Source: Amphritea sp.
Lineage (GTDB): Bacteria > Pseudomonadota > Gammaproteobacteria > Pseudomonadales > Balneatricaceae
DNA: 64,000 bases
Reading direction: 5' to 3'
NCBI RefSeq assembly: GCF_016744155.1
Contig: NZ_JADGEW010000025.1
Span: forward strand, 1-64,000
Shown here in pieces: positions 1-8,877 of the stretch (position 1 is its first letter; each line of letters begins with the position of its first letter). The notes beneath the pieces were generated by a model. That model was not told the DNA's origin. It was given only the letters and a program-made list of their open reading frames with translations, and did no database searches. The position numbers and the translations under genes are program-made.

Positions 1-18
1 TAATCAGAGGATACAGCT

Positions 19-294
19 GTGCCACGTTCACTGAAGAAAGGTCCTTTTATCGACCTTCACCTGTTGAAAAAGGTAGAAGCTGCAGTTGAGGTCAAAGATC
101 GTCGTCCGATCAAAACTTGGTCTCGTCGTTCTACAGTTTTTCCAAACTTTGTAGGACTAACGATTGCAGTTCATAATGGCCGTCAGCACGTTCCGGTGTT
201 TATCACCGAAGATATGGTTGGTCATAAATTAGGCGAGTTTGCTGCTACCCGTACGTATAAGGGTCATGCAGCAGATAAGAAAGCTAAACGCTAA
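19..294 (+). CDS. rpsS: 30S ribosomal protein S19
   Basis: S19 sits on the head of the 30S subunit next to S13, near the A site. The 91-residue product opens with PRSLKKGPF, carries the conserved [11 protein letters not shown] core and ends in a basic KKAKR tail; the family is about 92 residues. The start is GTG at 19, with AGAGGA at 6-11 as ribosome binding site; no in-frame ATG would keep the conserved N-terminus. It is the first complete gene of the window and stands in S10-operon order before rplV. The TAA at 1-3 may be the end of rplB, but too little is present to tell. Confidence 0.97.
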   Translation: MPRSLKKGPFIDLHLLKKVEAAVEVKDRRPIKTWSRRSTVFPNFVGLTIAVHNGRQHVPVFITEDMVGHKLGEFAATRTYKGHAADKKAKR

Positions 295-309
295 TCGGGA
301 GTTAGGAAA

Positions 310-642
310 ATGGAAGTAGCCGCTAAGCACAAAGGCGCCCATATCTCGGCTCAGAAAGCGCGTTTGGTTGCCGATCAAATCCGCGGAATGGCGGTGGGTG
401 AAGCCCTGAATATTCTGGCTTTCAGCCCTCAAAAAGGTGCGGTTCTTGTTAAGAAAGTACTCGAGTCTGCTATTGCTAACGCAGAGCATAACGAAGGTGC
501 TGATATTGATGAGCTGCGCGTTTCTGAAGTCTTCGTTGATGAAGGCATGACTATGAAGCGCATTAGACCGCGTGCGAAGGGTCGCGCTGACCGTATTTTG
601 AAGCGCACCTCCCACATCACCGTTAAGGTAGCTGACAGCTAG
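310..642 (+). CDS. rplV: 50S ribosomal protein L22
   Basis: L22 binds 23S rRNA and its long beta-hairpin lines the peptide exit tunnel. The 110-residue product has the N-terminal [13 protein letters not shown] block and, near residues 80-100, the basic hairpin ([15 protein letters not shown]) where macrolide-resistance changes occur in other species. Length equals the E. coli protein. It follows rpsS by 15 bp with a GGGAGTTAGGAAA ribosome binding region and precedes rpsC by 11 bp, so it is in the S10 operon. Confidence 0.97.
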   Translation: MEVAAKHKGAHISAQKARLVADQIRGMAVGEALNILAFSPQKGAVLVKKVLESAIANAEHNEGADIDELRVSEVFVDEGMTMKRIRPRAKGRADRILKRTSHITVKVADS

Positions 643-653
643 GAGATACCACG

Positions 654-1340
654 ATGGGTCAGAAGGTACATCCAACAGGTATTCGTCTTGGAATTGTTAA
701 AGATCACACTTCGGTGTGGTATGCAGACAAGAATGAATACGCTAATAAGCTGCTAAACGATCTTAAGGTGCGCGAGTACCTTGAAGGTCAGTTAAAAGCA
801 GCTTCTGTGAGCCGCATCGAAATCGAGCGTCCTGCACAGAATGCAAAAATCACCATTTACACTGCCCGTCCAGGCATCGTAATTGGTAAAAAAGGTGAAG
901 ATGTAGAAAAACTGCGTAACGCTATCTCTAAAATGATGGGTGTTCCGGTTCACATCAACATCGAAGAAATCCGTAAGCCAGATCTAGATGCTAAACTGGT
1001 TGCTCAAAGCGTAGCGAGTCAGCTGGAACGTCGAGTTATGTTCCGCCGTGCTATGAAGCGTTCTGTACAGAATGCTATGCGCCAGGGTGCTCAGGGTATC
1101 AAGATTCAGGTAGGTGGCCGTTTGGGTGGTGCAGAGATTGCACGTTCCGAATGGTACCGCGAAGGTCGTGTGCCATTGCACACCCTGCGTGCTGATATCG
1201 ATTACGGTACTTATGAGGCGCACACCACTTATGGTGTGCTTGGTATTAAAGTCTGGATCTTCAAAGGTGAGATTTTGGGTGGTATTGCAGAAGTGCGCGC
1301 TCAGAAGAATGCTCAACCTAAGAAGAAAGGTTCAAAGTAG
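654..1340 (+). CDS. rpsC: 30S ribosomal protein S3
   Basis: S3 forms part of the mRNA entry pore of the 30S subunit and contributes to mRNA unwinding there. The 228-residue product starts [13 protein letters not shown], contains a type II KH domain with the GKKG loop at about residues 78-81 ([13 protein letters not shown]), and a C-terminal domain with the [10 protein letters not shown] motif. It ends in a lysine-rich tail. Length is close to the 233 residues of E. coli. It lies 11 bp after rplV and 12 bp before rplP in the S10 operon. Confidence 0.97.
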   Translation: MGQKVHPTGIRLGIVKDHTSVWYADKNEYANKLLNDLKVREYLEGQLKAASVSRIEIERPAQNAKITIYTARPGIVIGKKGEDVEKLRNAISKMMGVPVHINIEEIRKPDLDAKLVAQSVASQLERRVMFRRAMKRSVQNAMRQGAQGIKIQVGGRLGGAEIARSEWYREGRVPLHTLRADIDYGTYEAHTTYGVLGIKVWIFKGEILGGIAEVRAQKNAQPKKKGSK

Positions 1341-1352
1341 GGGTAATTATCA

Positions 1353-1766
1353 ATGCTTCAACCTAAGAGACTTAAATTCCGTAAGGTTATGAAGGGCCGC
1401 AATCGCGGACTTGCAGAGCGCGGTAGTGCTGTTAGCTTCGGTGAAATTGCACTGAAAGCTACTGGGCGTGGCCGTATCACTGCTCGTCAGATCGAGGCTG
1501 CTCGTCGTACTATGACTCGTCACGTAAAGCGTGGTGGTAAAATTTGGATTCGCGTGTTCCCGGACAAGCCGATCACAGGTAAGCCACTCGAAGTACGTAT
1601 GGGTAAAGGTAAAGGTAGTGTTGAATACTGGGTTGCCCAGATCAAGCCAGGCAAAGTGCTGTTCGAAATGAGCGGTGTGCCTGATGAGCTGGCAATTGAG
1701 GCGTTCAACTTGGCATCGGCTAAATTGCCGGTTGCTACCACCATTGTTAAACGGACGGTGATGTGA
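1353..1766 (+). CDS. rplP: 50S ribosomal protein L16
   Basis: L16 organises the A-site tRNA-binding region of the 50S subunit. The 137-residue product has the [11 protein letters not shown] start, the [14 protein letters not shown] block and the [12 protein letters not shown] motif (residues about 80-95) characteristic of the family. Its TGA stop at 1764-1766 overlaps the ATG of rpmC, which indicates translational coupling within the S10 operon. Confidence 0.97.
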   Translation: MLQPKRLKFRKVMKGRNRGLAERGSAVSFGEIALKATGRGRITARQIEAARRTMTRHVKRGGKIWIRVFPDKPITGKPLEVRMGKGKGSVEYWVAQIKPGKVLFEMSGVPDELAIEAFNLASAKLPVATTIVKRTVM

Positions 1767-1957
1767 TGAATGCAACTGAACTGCGTGGACAGTCCGCTGA
1801 AGAACTACAGCAAGCGCTGCTAGGTCTTCTGAAGGATCAGTTCAATCTGCGTATGCAGAAAGCGACTGGTCAGCTGGCTCAGAACCACATGTTGGGTCAA
1901 GTGCGTCGCGATATCGCGCGTGTTAAGACCATACTGAATGAGAAAGCAGGTAACTAA
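1766..1957 (+). CDS. rpmC: 50S ribosomal protein L29
   Basis: L29 is a small two-helix protein near the exit tunnel, where signal recognition particle and trigger factor dock. I take the ATG at 1766, which overlaps the L16 stop by one base (TGATG), giving 63 residues, the E. coli length. A GTG at 1763 would add one residue only. The product has the family pattern: N-terminal [12 protein letters not shown] helix, [12 protein letters not shown], and the [13 protein letters not shown] helix. Its TAA overlaps the start of rpsQ. Confidence 0.95.
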   Translation: MNATELRGQSAEELQQALLGLLKDQFNLRMQKATGQLAQNHMLGQVRRDIARVKTILNEKAGN

Positions 1958-2223
1958 TGATGGCTGCAGAAAAACGAACACGTACTGTGACCGGTAAGGT
2001 TGTCAGCAACAAAGCTGATAAGACCATTACTGTTCTGGTTGAGCGTAAAGAGAAGCACCCGATCTACGGGAAATTCGTAACTCGCTCCACCAAGCTGCAT
2101 GCGCATGACGAACAAAATGAATGTCAGATGGGTGATACGGTTATTATCGCTGAATCCCGTCCGCTTTCAAAAAGTAAGTCATGGACGCTAGTTAAGATTG
2201 AAGAACAGGCAGTAAAGGTGTAA
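1957..2223 (+). CDS. rpsQ: 30S ribosomal protein S17
   Basis: S17 is an OB-fold primary binder of 16S rRNA. The 88-residue product contains [17 protein letters not shown] and the HDE...GDTVII core typical of S17. Two adjacent ATG codons (1957 and 1960) are possible starts; both overlap or abut the rpmC stop. It is the last gene of the S10 operon; an 83-bp gap with a stem-loop follows before rplN. Confidence 0.96.
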   Translation: MMAAEKRTRTVTGKVVSNKADKTITVLVERKEKHPIYGKFVTRSTKLHAHDEQNECQMGDTVIIAESRPLSKSKSWTLVKIEEQAVKV

Positions 2224-2246
2224 TATAACGCACCTTTGCTTCTGGC

Positions 2247-2286
2247 AGGCTATTTTTTAGGCCCGAAAGAGCAAGAAAAATAGTCT
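2247..2286. other. Stem-loop between S10 and spc operons
   Basis: AGGCTATTTTT at 2247-2257 can pair with AAAAATAGTCT at 2276-2286 (11 base pairs, one G-U), closing an 18-base loop. There is no U-tract directly after the second arm, so it is not a classical terminator. It lies in the 83-bp gap between rpsQ and rplN, where E. coli has the spc promoter. I see no convincing -35/-10 pair here. It could be an mRNA-processing or attenuation element. Confidence 0.4.
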
Positions 2287-2306
2287 GAATTTTGGAGTAG
2301 AGACCC

Positions 2307-2675
2307 ATGATTCAAACAGAATCTATGCTTGATGTTGCTGATAACAGTGGCGCCAAGCGAGTACAGTGTATCAAGGTCCTGGGTGGCTCACACCGTCGTT
2401 ATGCCGGTGTAGGTGACATCATCAAAGTTACTGTGAAGGAAGCAATTCCTCGCGGTAAGGTGAAAAAAGGTCAGGTCCTAAACGCTGTTGTGGTACGTAC
2501 CCGTAAAGGTGTTCGTCGCCCGGATGGTTCAGTAATTCGCTTTGATACAAACTCAGCGGTATTATTGAACGCCAACGACGCTCCACTTGGAACACGTATC
2601 TTTGGCCCAGTAACTCGTGAACTTCGTAATGAGAAGTTTATGAAAATCATTTCCCTGGCGCCTGAAGTGCTATAA
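2307..2675 (+). CDS. rplN: 50S ribosomal protein L14
   Basis: L14 is at the subunit interface and forms inter-subunit bridges with 16S rRNA. The 122-residue product begins [17 protein letters not shown] and contains the family signature [16 protein letters not shown] at about residues 50-65. E. coli L14 has 123 residues. TTGGAGTAG upstream provides the ribosome binding site. It is the first gene of the spc operon and is separated from rplX by 102 bp containing a terminator-like hairpin, an unusually wide gap for this pair. Confidence 0.97.
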   Translation: MIQTESMLDVADNSGAKRVQCIKVLGGSHRRYAGVGDIIKVTVKEAIPRGKVKKGQVLNAVVVRTRKGVRRPDGSVIRFDTNSAVLLNANDAPLGTRIFGPVTRELRNEKFMKIISLAPEVL

Positions 2676-2707
2676 AAATCTCGACTTTCACAAGTCAGGA
2701 TTTATGC

Positions 2708-2741
2708 AAAAACGCTAAGCTCGAAAGGGCTTGGCGTTTTT
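2708..2741 (+). terminator. Terminator-like hairpin inside the spc operon
   Basis: AAAAACGCTAAGC at 2708-2720 pairs with GCTTGGCGTTTTT at 2729-2741 (13 pairs, one U-G), with an 8-base loop and a T-run inside the descending arm. This has the form of an intrinsic terminator or attenuator and lies between rplN and rplX. Whether it terminates a fraction of transcripts, or marks an mRNA end feeding a second promoter before rplX, cannot be told from sequence. Confidence 0.6.
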
Positions 2742-2777
2742 AAGCATGAGAGGGTAGTAGGAAAGGATGTATATATA

Positions 2778-3095
2778 ATGCGTAAAATTATTCGTGACGA
2801 CGAAGTTATCGTCATCGCAGGAAGAGACAAAGGTAAGCGCGGTAAAGTATTGCGCATACTGGCTGACGGTCGTCTGATCGTTTCTGGCATCAACATGGTT
2901 AAGAAACACACCAAGCCAAACCCTATGCAGGGTAAGGCTGGCGGTATCGTAGAGAAAGAAGCAACGATTGCAGTATCTAACGTTGCTATCTTCAACTCTG
3001 CTGCCGGTAAAGGTGATCGTGTTGGCTTCAAGGTTCTGGAAGATGGCAACAAAGTCCGGATCTTCAAATCCAACGGCGAAGTAATCGCTAAGTAA
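2778..3095 (+). CDS. rplX: 50S ribosomal protein L24
   Basis: L24 is an early 50S assembly initiator with a KOW motif. The 105-residue product contains the KOW region [17 protein letters not shown] at about residues 8-24 and [13 protein letters not shown], both diagnostic. Length matches E. coli (104). The start ATG at 2778 follows the hairpin at 2708-2741; the upstream AGGAAAGGATG offers a ribosome binding site. rplE follows after 14 bp. Confidence 0.96.
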   Translation: MRKIIRDDEVIVIAGRDKGKRGKVLRILADGRLIVSGINMVKKHTKPNPMQGKAGGIVEKEATIAVSNVAIFNSAAGKGDRVGFKVLEDGNKVRIFKSNGEVIAK

Positions 3096-3109
3096 TAGGA
3101 GTTGATGCC

Positions 3110-3649
3110 ATGTCTAGACTAAAAAGCCTTTATAATGAATCCGTTAAGCAGCAGCTGAAAGATACGCTGGAATGCCCTAACGTGATGGCTGTTCCACGCC
3201 TGACCAAAATTACCCTGAATATGGGTGTTGGTGAAGCGCTGGGTGATAAGAAGCAGCTTGATTATGCTGTTGCAGAGATGCAGCAGATTGCAGGTCAAAA
3301 GCCTGTCGTAACCCTGGCCCGCAAGTCAATTGCAGGTTTCAAGGTACGTGAAAACTGGCCTATCGGTTGTAAGGTTACCCTGCGCGGTGAGCGTATGTGG
3401 GAATTCCTTGACCGTTTGGTTGATATCTCTATTCCTCGTATTCGTGACTTCCGTGGTCTAAACCCTAAGTCTTTTGACGGTCGTGGGAACTACAGCATGG
3501 GCGTTAAAGAGCAGATTATCTTCCCTGAAATCGAATACGATAAGGTTGATAAGCTGCGTGGTATGGATATTACCATTACCACTACTGCTCGCACTAACGA
3601 CGAAGGTCGTGCTCTGCTGGCAGCCCTAAACTTCCCATTCAAAAAGTAA
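3110..3649 (+). CDS. rplE: 50S ribosomal protein L5
   Basis: L5 binds 5S rRNA and contacts the P-site tRNA and S13. The 179-residue product equals the E. coli length and has the family blocks [38 protein letters not shown] and the C-terminal [13 protein letters not shown]. It has a GGAGTTG ribosome binding site and lies between rplX and rpsN in the spc operon. Confidence 0.97.
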   Translation: MSRLKSLYNESVKQQLKDTLECPNVMAVPRLTKITLNMGVGEALGDKKQLDYAVAEMQQIAGQKPVVTLARKSIAGFKVRENWPIGCKVTLRGERMWEFLDRLVDISIPRIRDFRGLNPKSFDGRGNYSMGVKEQIIFPEIEYDKVDKLRGMDITITTTARTNDEGRALLAALNFPFKK

Positions 3650-3659
3650 GGGTAGAATA

Positions 3660-3965
3660 ATGGCTAAGGAATGTATGAAAGCGCGCGAAGCAAAGCGCAC
3701 TAAGACTGTTGCTAAGTATGCTGTAAAGCGTGCTGCTCTTAAAGCAATCGTGAAAAGCCCTGCTTCTTCAGAAGATGAAGTTTGGGAAGCGCAGGTAGCT
3801 CTTCAGAAGCTGCCGCGTGACGCTAACCCGGTTCGCCAGGTGCGTCGTTGTCAAGTTACTGGTCGTCCACACGCTGTTTATCGCAAGTTCGGTCTGAGCC
3901 GAATTAAATTGCGTGAAGCAGCTATGCGTGGTGATGTTCCAGGCTTGAAAAAAGCAAGCTGGTAA
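3660..3965 (+). CDS. rpsN: 30S ribosomal protein S14 (zinc-independent type)
   Basis: S14 helps assemble the 30S head. The 101-residue product is the long, zinc-independent form: it lacks the two CxxC pairs of the short zinc form and has the C-terminal [19 protein letters not shown] block. That form is normal for gammaproteobacteria. Its start ATG at 3660 lies 10 bp after rplE. A compact hairpin (3980-4000) follows in the gap before rpsH. Confidence 0.96.
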   Translation: MAKECMKAREAKRTKTVAKYAVKRAALKAIVKSPASSEDEVWEAQVALQKLPRDANPVRQVRRCQVTGRPHAVYRKFGLSRIKLREAAMRGDVPGLKKASW

Positions 3966-3979
3966 GCATGATGGTCTGG

Positions 3980-4000
3980 GCAGGGTGATTCGCACCCTGC
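3980..4000. other. GC-rich hairpin between rpsN and rpsH
   Basis: GCAGGGTG at 3980-3987 pairs perfectly with CACCCTGC at 3993-4000 around an ATTCG loop. No T-run follows, so it is not an intrinsic terminator. It sits directly upstream of the gene for S8, the protein that autoregulates the spc operon in E. coli through an mRNA site near rplE; a link to S8 control here is only a guess. Confidence 0.45.
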
Positions 4001-4033
4001 TACCGCATTACGCTGCACAAAGGAAATTAAACC

Positions 4034-4426
4034 ATGAGTATGCAAGACACTCTTGCGGATATGCTTACGCGTATTCGTAATGGTCATATGGCTGAGAAAA
4101 CAGCTGTAACTATGCCTGCTTCCAAAATGAAAGCTTCTGTAGCTGCCGTTTTGAAAGAGGAAGGTTACATTGCTGACTTCGCTGTTGAAGGCGAAGGTAA
4201 GCCAGTAATGACTGTTGAATTGAAATACTTCGAAGGCAAGCCGGTTATTGAGTCTATCCAGCGTGTTAGCCGTCCATCCGTACGTGTATACCGAGGTGCT
4301 TCCGAGCTACCTAAAGTATCTGGCGGTTTGGGTGTTGCTATCATCTCCACCTCTAAAGGTGTGATGACTGACCGTGCTGCTCGTGCTGCCGGTATCGGCG
4401 GCGAAGTCATCTGTACGGTATTCTAG
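4034..4426 (+). CDS. rpsH: 30S ribosomal protein S8
   Basis: S8 binds helix 21 of 16S rRNA and, in E. coli, represses its own operon by binding spc mRNA. The 130-residue product equals the E. coli length, starts [17 protein letters not shown], and has the C-terminal [13 protein letters not shown] and GGEVICTVF motifs of the family. AAGGAAATTAAACC precedes the ATG. rplF follows after 11 bp. Confidence 0.97.
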   Translation: MSMQDTLADMLTRIRNGHMAEKTAVTMPASKMKASVAAVLKEEGYIADFAVEGEGKPVMTVELKYFEGKPVIESIQRVSRPSVRVYRGASELPKVSGGLGVAIISTSKGVMTDRAARAAGIGGEVICTVF

Positions 4427-4437
4427 GAGCTAGAACT

Positions 4438-4971
4438 ATGTCTCGAGTTGCTAAAAGTCCCGTTGTCCTACCGGCAGGTGTTGAAGCTAAAGTCGATGGT
4501 CAGCAGATCAATATTAAGGGTAAGAACGGTGCCCTTGATCTGTCTGTACACCAGTCAGTAGAAGTAACCAGTGAAGAGAATGTGCTGAAGTTCGCTCCGC
4601 GTGATGGCAGTAAGTCTGCTAATGCGTTGGCAGGTACTACCCGCTCTCTGGTTAATAATATGGTTGTAGGTGTGGAATCTGGTTTCGAAAAGAAACTGCT
4701 TCTTCAGGGTGTTGGTTATCGTGCTGCTGTTAAAGGCAATGCACTGAACCTAACTCTGGGTTTCTCTCACCCAATCGAATACGAACTGCCTGAAGGCGTT
4801 GCAGCAGCAATGGAAGGCCAGACTACTATCGTGCTGAAAGCAGCCGATAAGCAAGCGCTGGGCCAGGCTGCGGCAGAGATTCGCGCATTCCGTCCACCAG
4901 AGCCTTATAAAGGTAAGGGTGTACGTTACGCTGACGAGTATGTTCGCCGTAAAGAAGCTAAGAAGAAGTAA
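4438..4971 (+). CDS. rplF: 50S ribosomal protein L6
   Basis: L6 lies near the sarcin-ricin loop and factor-binding site. The 177-residue product (E. coli 177) starts [15 protein letters not shown] and ends with the family signature [15 protein letters not shown] at about residues 152-166. Two repeated L6 domains span residues about 10-82 and 90-165. It is in the spc operon between rpsH and rplR. Confidence 0.97.
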   Translation: MSRVAKSPVVLPAGVEAKVDGQQINIKGKNGALDLSVHQSVEVTSEENVLKFAPRDGSKSANALAGTTRSLVNNMVVGVESGFEKKLLLQGVGYRAAVKGNALNLTLGFSHPIEYELPEGVAAAMEGQTTIVLKAADKQALGQAAAEIRAFRPPEPYKGKGVRYADEYVRRKEAKKK

Positions 4972-4980
4972 GGTAGGGTC

Positions 4981-5331
4981 ATGAACGATAAGAAAACATC
5001 TCGTATTCGCCGTGCCCGCCGTGCTCGTTTCAAGATGCGTGAGCTGGGTGCAGTCCGTCTGTGTGTAACCCGTACTCCTCGCCACATCTATGCGCAGGTT
5101 ATCTCCGCTGATGGTGGTCAGGTTCTTGCTGCAGCTTCGACTGTAGAGAAGGATCTGCGTAGTGATGCAACCGGTAATTCGGATGCGGCTACTAAGGTTG
5201 GCACATTGATCGCTGAGCGTGCAAAAGACGCTGGCGTGACTAAGGTTGCTTTCGACCGTTCCGGGTTTAGATACCATGGACGTGTTAAAGCATTGGCAGA
5301 TGCAGCCCGTGAAGGCGGCCTGGAATTCTAA
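4981..5331 (+). CDS. rplR: 50S ribosomal protein L18
   Basis: L18 binds 5S rRNA with L5. The 116-residue product has a very basic N-terminus ([14 protein letters not shown]), the [15 protein letters not shown] strand and the C-terminal [20 protein letters not shown] motif typical of L18. Length matches E. coli (117). It starts 10 bp after rplF and is followed 11 bp later by rpsE. Confidence 0.97.
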   Translation: MNDKKTSRIRRARRARFKMRELGAVRLCVTRTPRHIYAQVISADGGQVLAAASTVEKDLRSDATGNSDAATKVGTLIAERAKDAGVTKVAFDRSGFRYHGRVKALADAAREGGLEF

Positions 5332-5342
5332 GGGGTTTGACA

Positions 5343-5843
5343 ATGGCAAATCACGAACAGAAAGACGGTGACCTACAAGAAAAACTTGTACAGGTTAACC
5401 GTGTTGCCAAAGTAGTTAAGGGTGGTCGTATTTTCGGTTTCACCGCTCTAACTGTTGTTGGCGATGGTAATGGTCGCGTAGGCTTCGGTCGTGGTAAAGC
5501 ACGTGAAGTACCTGTTGCGATTCAAAAAGCAATGGAGCAAGCGCGCCGTAACATGATCTCAGTTGAGCTTAACGGCACAACTCTGCAGTATCCTATTAAA
5601 GCCCGTCACGGTGCTTCTAAGGTGTACATGCAGCCAGCATCTGATGGTACTGGTGTTATCGCCGGTGGCGCGATGCGTGCTGTACTGGAACTTGCAGGTG
5701 TTCACAACGTACTGGCTAAGTGCTACGGCTCTACAAATCCAGTTAACGTTGTTCGCGCAACAATCAACGGTCTTGCTGGCATGACATCTCCTGAAGATGT
5801 TGCTGCTAAGCGTGGTAAGTCCGTTGAAGACATCCTGGGGTAA
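5343..5843 (+). CDS. rpsE: 30S ribosomal protein S5
   Basis: S5 contributes to the mRNA entry pore and translational accuracy. I choose ATG at 5343 because AGGGGT at 5331-5336 gives proper spacing; an upstream TTG at 5337 overlaps the ribosome binding site. The 166-residue product has the double-stranded RNA-binding fold with [18 protein letters not shown] and [14 protein letters not shown], then the C-terminal domain with [13 protein letters not shown]. Length matches E. coli (167). Confidence 0.97.
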   Translation: MANHEQKDGDLQEKLVQVNRVAKVVKGGRIFGFTALTVVGDGNGRVGFGRGKAREVPVAIQKAMEQARRNMISVELNGTTLQYPIKARHGASKVYMQPASDGTGVIAGGAMRAVLELAGVHNVLAKCYGSTNPVNVVRATINGLAGMTSPEDVAAKRGKSVEDILG

Positions 5844-5849
5844 ATAACG

Positions 5850-6032
5850 ATGGCATCTACTCTCAAGGTTACACTTGTACGCAGCACCATTGGTATCCTG
5901 CCTAAGCACAAACTGTGCGTTAAGGGTCTTGGTCTGCGTCGTATAGGACATTCCGTTGAAGTGGAAGATACACCTTCCGTTCGCGGTATGATTCACAAAG
6001 TAAACTACATGGTTCGTGTAGAAGGCGAATAA
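5850..6032 (+). CDS. rpmD: 50S ribosomal protein L30
   Basis: L30 is a small late-assembling 50S protein. The 60-residue product shows the family pattern [16 protein letters not shown] followed by [21 protein letters not shown]... and a short final strand. E. coli L30 has 59 residues. It begins 6 bp after the rpsE stop and precedes rplO by 10 bp, the usual spc-operon order. Confidence 0.96.
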   Translation: MASTLKVTLVRSTIGILPKHKLCVKGLGLRRIGHSVEVEDTPSVRGMIHKVNYMVRVEGE

Positions 6033-6042
6033 GGAGTCCGTT

Positions 6043-6477
6043 ATGCGTCTGAATACACTGAGTCCTGCCGATGGTTCTAAACATGCTCCTAAGCGTGTAG
6101 GCCGCGGTATTGGGTCCGGCCTGGGTAAAACCTGTGGTCGTGGTCATAAGGGTCAGAAATCCCGCTCCGGCGGATCTGTGAGACCAGGTTTCGAAGGTGG
6201 TCAAATGCCACTGCAGCGTCGTCTGCCTAAGTTCGGCTTTACCTCTCGTCAGGCTGCGTTCGTTGCAGAAATACGCCTGAACGAGCTGACTAAAGTTGAC
6301 GGCGATGTCGTTGATCTGGAAGCACTGAAGAAAGCCGATATCATCAAAGACAGCATCAAGCGAGCTCGCGTGATCCTGTCTGGTGAGATCAACAAAGCAG
6401 TTACCGTTAAAGGTCTTAAAGTGACCAAAGGCGCGTTGGCTGCAATTGAAGCTGCAGGCGGAAAAGTCGAGGAATAA
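6043..6477 (+). CDS. rplO: 50S ribosomal protein L15
   Basis: L15 binds many 23S rRNA segments late in 50S assembly. The 144-residue product (E. coli 144) has the glycine- and arginine-rich N-terminus with [20 protein letters not shown] and [18 protein letters not shown], and the C-terminal [15 protein letters not shown]. Its TAA at 6475-6477 directly abuts the ATG of secY, so translation of the two is probably coupled. Confidence 0.97.
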   Translation: MRLNTLSPADGSKHAPKRVGRGIGSGLGKTCGRGHKGQKSRSGGSVRPGFEGGQMPLQRRLPKFGFTSRQAAFVAEIRLNELTKVDGDVVDLEALKKADIIKDSIKRARVILSGEINKAVTVKGLKVTKGALAAIEAAGGKVEE

Positions 6478-7806
6478 ATGGCTAAGAAAGGACCAGTACC
6501 AGCAGGCAATCAGAACGGCTTAGGCGAGCTTAAGTCGCGCCTGCTGTTTGTTCTGATTGCGATCGTTGTATACCGTATCGGTGCACATATTCCGGTACCT
6601 GGTATCAATCCTGATCGTCTGGCTCAACTCTTTGACCAGAATCAGGGCACGATCCTGAGCATGTTTAACATGTTCTCAGGTGGTGCGTTGGAGCGGATGA
6701 GTATTCTCGCTCTGGGCATCATGCCGTATATCTCTGCATCTATTATTATGCAGTTGATGACGGTGGTTAGCCCGACTCTGGAACAGCTTAAGAAAGAGGG
6801 TGAAGCTGGTCGTCGTAAGATCAATCAGTATACCCGCTACGGTACTGTTATCCTGGCGACTATACAGTCGTTTGGTATGGCGGTCGGTCTGGCTAATCAG
6901 GGTATCGCGTTTACTCCTGGTCTTAACTTCTACTTTGTAGCGGTTGTGACTCTGGTTGCGGGTGCGGTCTTCCTGATGTGGTTAGGCGAGCAGGTAACTG
7001 AGAGAGGTATCGGTAACGGTATTTCGATCTTGATCTTCGCTGGTATCGTGGCCGGTCTGCCTGGTGCAGTCGGTCAGTCCTTTGAAGCGGCGCGTCAGGG
7101 TGATTTGAATATCCTGGCGTTGCTAGCCATTGCTGTGCTGGCGATTGCCACTGTGGGTTTTGTAGTGTTTATGGAGCGCGGCCAACGCCGTATCACCATC
7201 AACTATGCGAAGCGTCAACAGGGTCGTCGCATGTATGCTGCGCAGACGAGTCACTTGCCGTTGAAGGTCAACATGGCTGGGGTAATCCCGCCGATCTTCG
7301 CTTCAAGCATTCTGCTGTTCCCTGCTTCACTTGGCCAATGGTTTGGTCAAACTGAAGGTATGGAACTGCTTCAGGATATCGCACTTGCGCTGGGCCCGGG
7401 TCAGCCGTTGTATATCCTACTGTTTTCTGTATGTATCATCTTTTTCTGTTATTTCTATACCGCGATTGTTTTCAATCCAAAGGAAGTAGCTGATAACTTG
7501 AAAAAGTCTGGTGCATTCATCCCGGGTATTCGCCCAGGGGAGCAATCTGCTAAGTACATCGATAACGTACTGGGCCGCCTGACACTGTTTGGCGCTCTGT
7601 ACATCACTGCGGTATCTCTGATGCCTCAGTTCCTGGTTGTAGCCTGGAATGTACCTTTCTACTTCGGTGGAACGTCGTTGCTGATCGTAGTTGTTGTTGT
7701 GATGGATTTCATGGCACAAGTACAGTCGCACCTGATGTCCCATCAGTATGAATCCCTGATGAAGAAGTCGAATCTTAAAGGTGGTGGTGCTGGCCTGCTG
7801 CGCTAG
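6478..7806 (+). CDS. secY: Protein translocase subunit SecY
   Basis: SecY is the channel subunit of the Sec translocon in the inner membrane, working with SecE, SecG and SecA. The 442-residue product (E. coli 443) has ten predictable hydrophobic helices, beginning at [14 protein letters not shown], and the family signatures [14 protein letters not shown] and [14 protein letters not shown]. The cytoplasmic loop between helices 8 and 9 has [22 protein letters not shown]. It starts immediately after rplO and is followed by rpmJ, as in other gammaproteobacterial spc operons. Confidence 0.98.
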   Translation: MAKKGPVPAGNQNGLGELKSRLLFVLIAIVVYRIGAHIPVPGINPDRLAQLFDQNQGTILSMFNMFSGGALERMSILALGIMPYISASIIMQLMTVVSPTLEQLKKEGEAGRRKINQYTRYGTVILATIQSFGMAVGLANQGIAFTPGLNFYFVAVVTLVAGAVFLMWLGEQVTERGIGNGISILIFAGIVAGLPGAVGQSFEAARQGDLNILALLAIAVLAIATVGFVVFMERGQRRITINYAKRQQGRRMYAAQTSHLPLKVNMAGVIPPIFASSILLFPASLGQWFGQTEGMELLQDIALALGPGQPLYILLFSVCIIFFCYFYTAIVFNPKEVADNLKKSGAFIPGIRPGEQSAKYIDNVLGRLTLFGALYITAVSLMPQFLVVAWNVPFYFGGTSLLIVVVVVMDFMAQVQSHLMSHQYESLMKKSNLKGGGAGLLR

Positions 7807-7828
7807 CCCCTGCTATTTGGAGTTGATC

Positions 7829-7945
7829 ATGAAAGTACGTGCATCTGTTAAGAAGATCTGCCGTAACTGCAAGATCGTACGTCGTAACGGTACTCTGCGG
7901 GTAATCTGCAAAGTTGAACCACGACACAAGCAGCGCCAGGGTTAA
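7829..7945 (+). CDS. rpmJ: 50S ribosomal protein L36 (zinc type)
   Basis: This is a 38-codon gene read directly from the sequence: [14 protein letters not shown] at the start and [15 protein letters not shown] at the end. Cys11, Cys14, Cys27 and His33 form the zinc-ribbon set of the zinc-binding form of L36. TTGGAGTTGATC before the ATG holds the ribosome binding site. It is the last gene of the spc operon; a promoter for the alpha operon follows. Confidence 0.95.
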   Translation: MKVRASVKKICRNCKIVRRNGTLRVICKVEPRHKQRQG

Positions 7946-7979
7946 TTAACGCCTGGTCTGGGGTGGAAGGTAAGAGTCC

Positions 7980-8008
7980 TTGATTTATTTTTGATCAAGG
8001 TGTAGAAT
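7980..8008 (+). promoter_or_regulatory. Sigma70 promoter of the alpha operon
   Basis: TTGATT at 7980-7985 and TAGAAT at 8003-8008 are separated by exactly 17 bp. The bases after the -10 element (CTCGCGCC) form a GC-rich discriminator, the feature of promoters repressed by ppGpp/DksA during starvation. The promoter lies 81 bp before the rpsM start, in the only long gap between rpmJ and rpsM. A nearly identical -10/discriminator stands before rplU. Confidence 0.75.
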
Positions 8009-8088
8009 CTCGCGCCTTCCATTAATAGAAGAATTTGCAGTACCTGTGACAAACACAGGCTACATGCTAATAAGTTGGAGTAAATTGA

Positions 8089-8445
8089 ATGGCCCGTATA
8101 GCTGGCGTCAATATTCCTGACAATAAGCATGCGGTAATTTCATTGACTTACATCTTCGGAATTGGCCGCACTACAGCGAAAGATCTCTGCGCTGCTTGTG
8201 GGATTACAGAATCCACTAAAATTGCAGAATTGTCAGAGAGTCAACTGGATAACGTACGTGGCGAAGTTGCCAAGTTAACAGTTGAGGGTGATCTTCGCCG
8301 TGAAGTATCCATGAACATCAAGCGCTTGATGGATCTGGGCTGTTATCGTGGTCTGCGGCATCGCCGTAGTTTACCTCTTCGAGGTCAGCGCACTAAGACT
8401 AATGCGCGTACCCGTAAAGGTCCACGAAAGCCAATCCGTAAGTAA
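8089..8445 (+). CDS. rpsM: 30S ribosomal protein S13
   Basis: S13 on the 30S head contacts P-site tRNA and forms bridges to L5. The 118-residue product (E. coli 118) starts [19 protein letters not shown], contains the helix-turn region [10 protein letters not shown] and ends with the basic [14 protein letters not shown] and RKPIRK segments. TTGGAGTAAATTGA precedes its ATG. It opens the alpha operon rpsM-rpsK-rpsD-rpoA-rplQ. Confidence 0.97.
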   Translation: MARIAGVNIPDNKHAVISLTYIFGIGRTTAKDLCAACGITESTKIAELSESQLDNVRGEVAKLTVEGDLRREVSMNIKRLMDLGCYRGLRHRRSLPLRGQRTKTNARTRKGPRKPIRK

Positions 8446-8469
8446 TGGTAAGCGATAGGAATTTCCAGT

Positions 8470-8859
8470 ATGGCTAAGCCAGGTAATCGCACACGTAAAA
8501 AGGTTAAGAAGCAGGTTGTTGACGGTTTCGCTCACATCCATGCTTCATTTAACAACACGATCATTACTATTACTGATCGTCAGGGCAATACCCTGAGTTG
8601 GGCAACCGCAGGCGGCTCCGGCTTCCGTGGTTCTCGTAAGAGTACACCCTTCGCGGCACAGGTTGCTGCGGAACGTGCAGGTGTAGCTGCTCAAGAGTAT
8701 GGTCTAAAGAATCTAGACGTTTTTGTTAAGGGCCCAGGCCCAGGCCGTGAATCCGCAGTGCGTGCATTAAACGCTTGTGGTTACAAGGTTAACAACATCA
8801 CGGACGTAACACCGATACCACACAATGGTTGTCGTCCACCGAAGAAACGTCGCGTTTAA
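8470..8859 (+). CDS. rpsK: 30S ribosomal protein S11
   Basis: S11 forms the platform of the 30S subunit near the mRNA exit. The 129-residue product (E. coli 129) contains [19 protein letters not shown], the glycine-rich [17 protein letters not shown] and the signature [18 protein letters not shown] at the C-terminus. It lies 24 bp after rpsM in the alpha operon. Confidence 0.97.
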   Translation: MAKPGNRTRKKVKKQVVDGFAHIHASFNNTIITITDRQGNTLSWATAGGSGFRGSRKSTPFAAQVAAERAGVAAQEYGLKNLDVFVKGPGPGRESAVRALNACGYKVNNITDVTPIPHNGCRPPKKRRV

Positions 8860-8877
8860 TCCGGAGACAGTAATATT

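Noticed and set aside
229-675. Minus-strand open frame of 148 codons opposite rpsS-rplV
   Set aside because: It overlaps three well-supported ribosomal-protein genes and has no recognisable features; it is a shadow frame.
4750-5349. Minus-strand frame of 199 codons opposite rplF-rplR
   Set aside because: It is a mirror of coding sequence, with no start signal or family resemblance.
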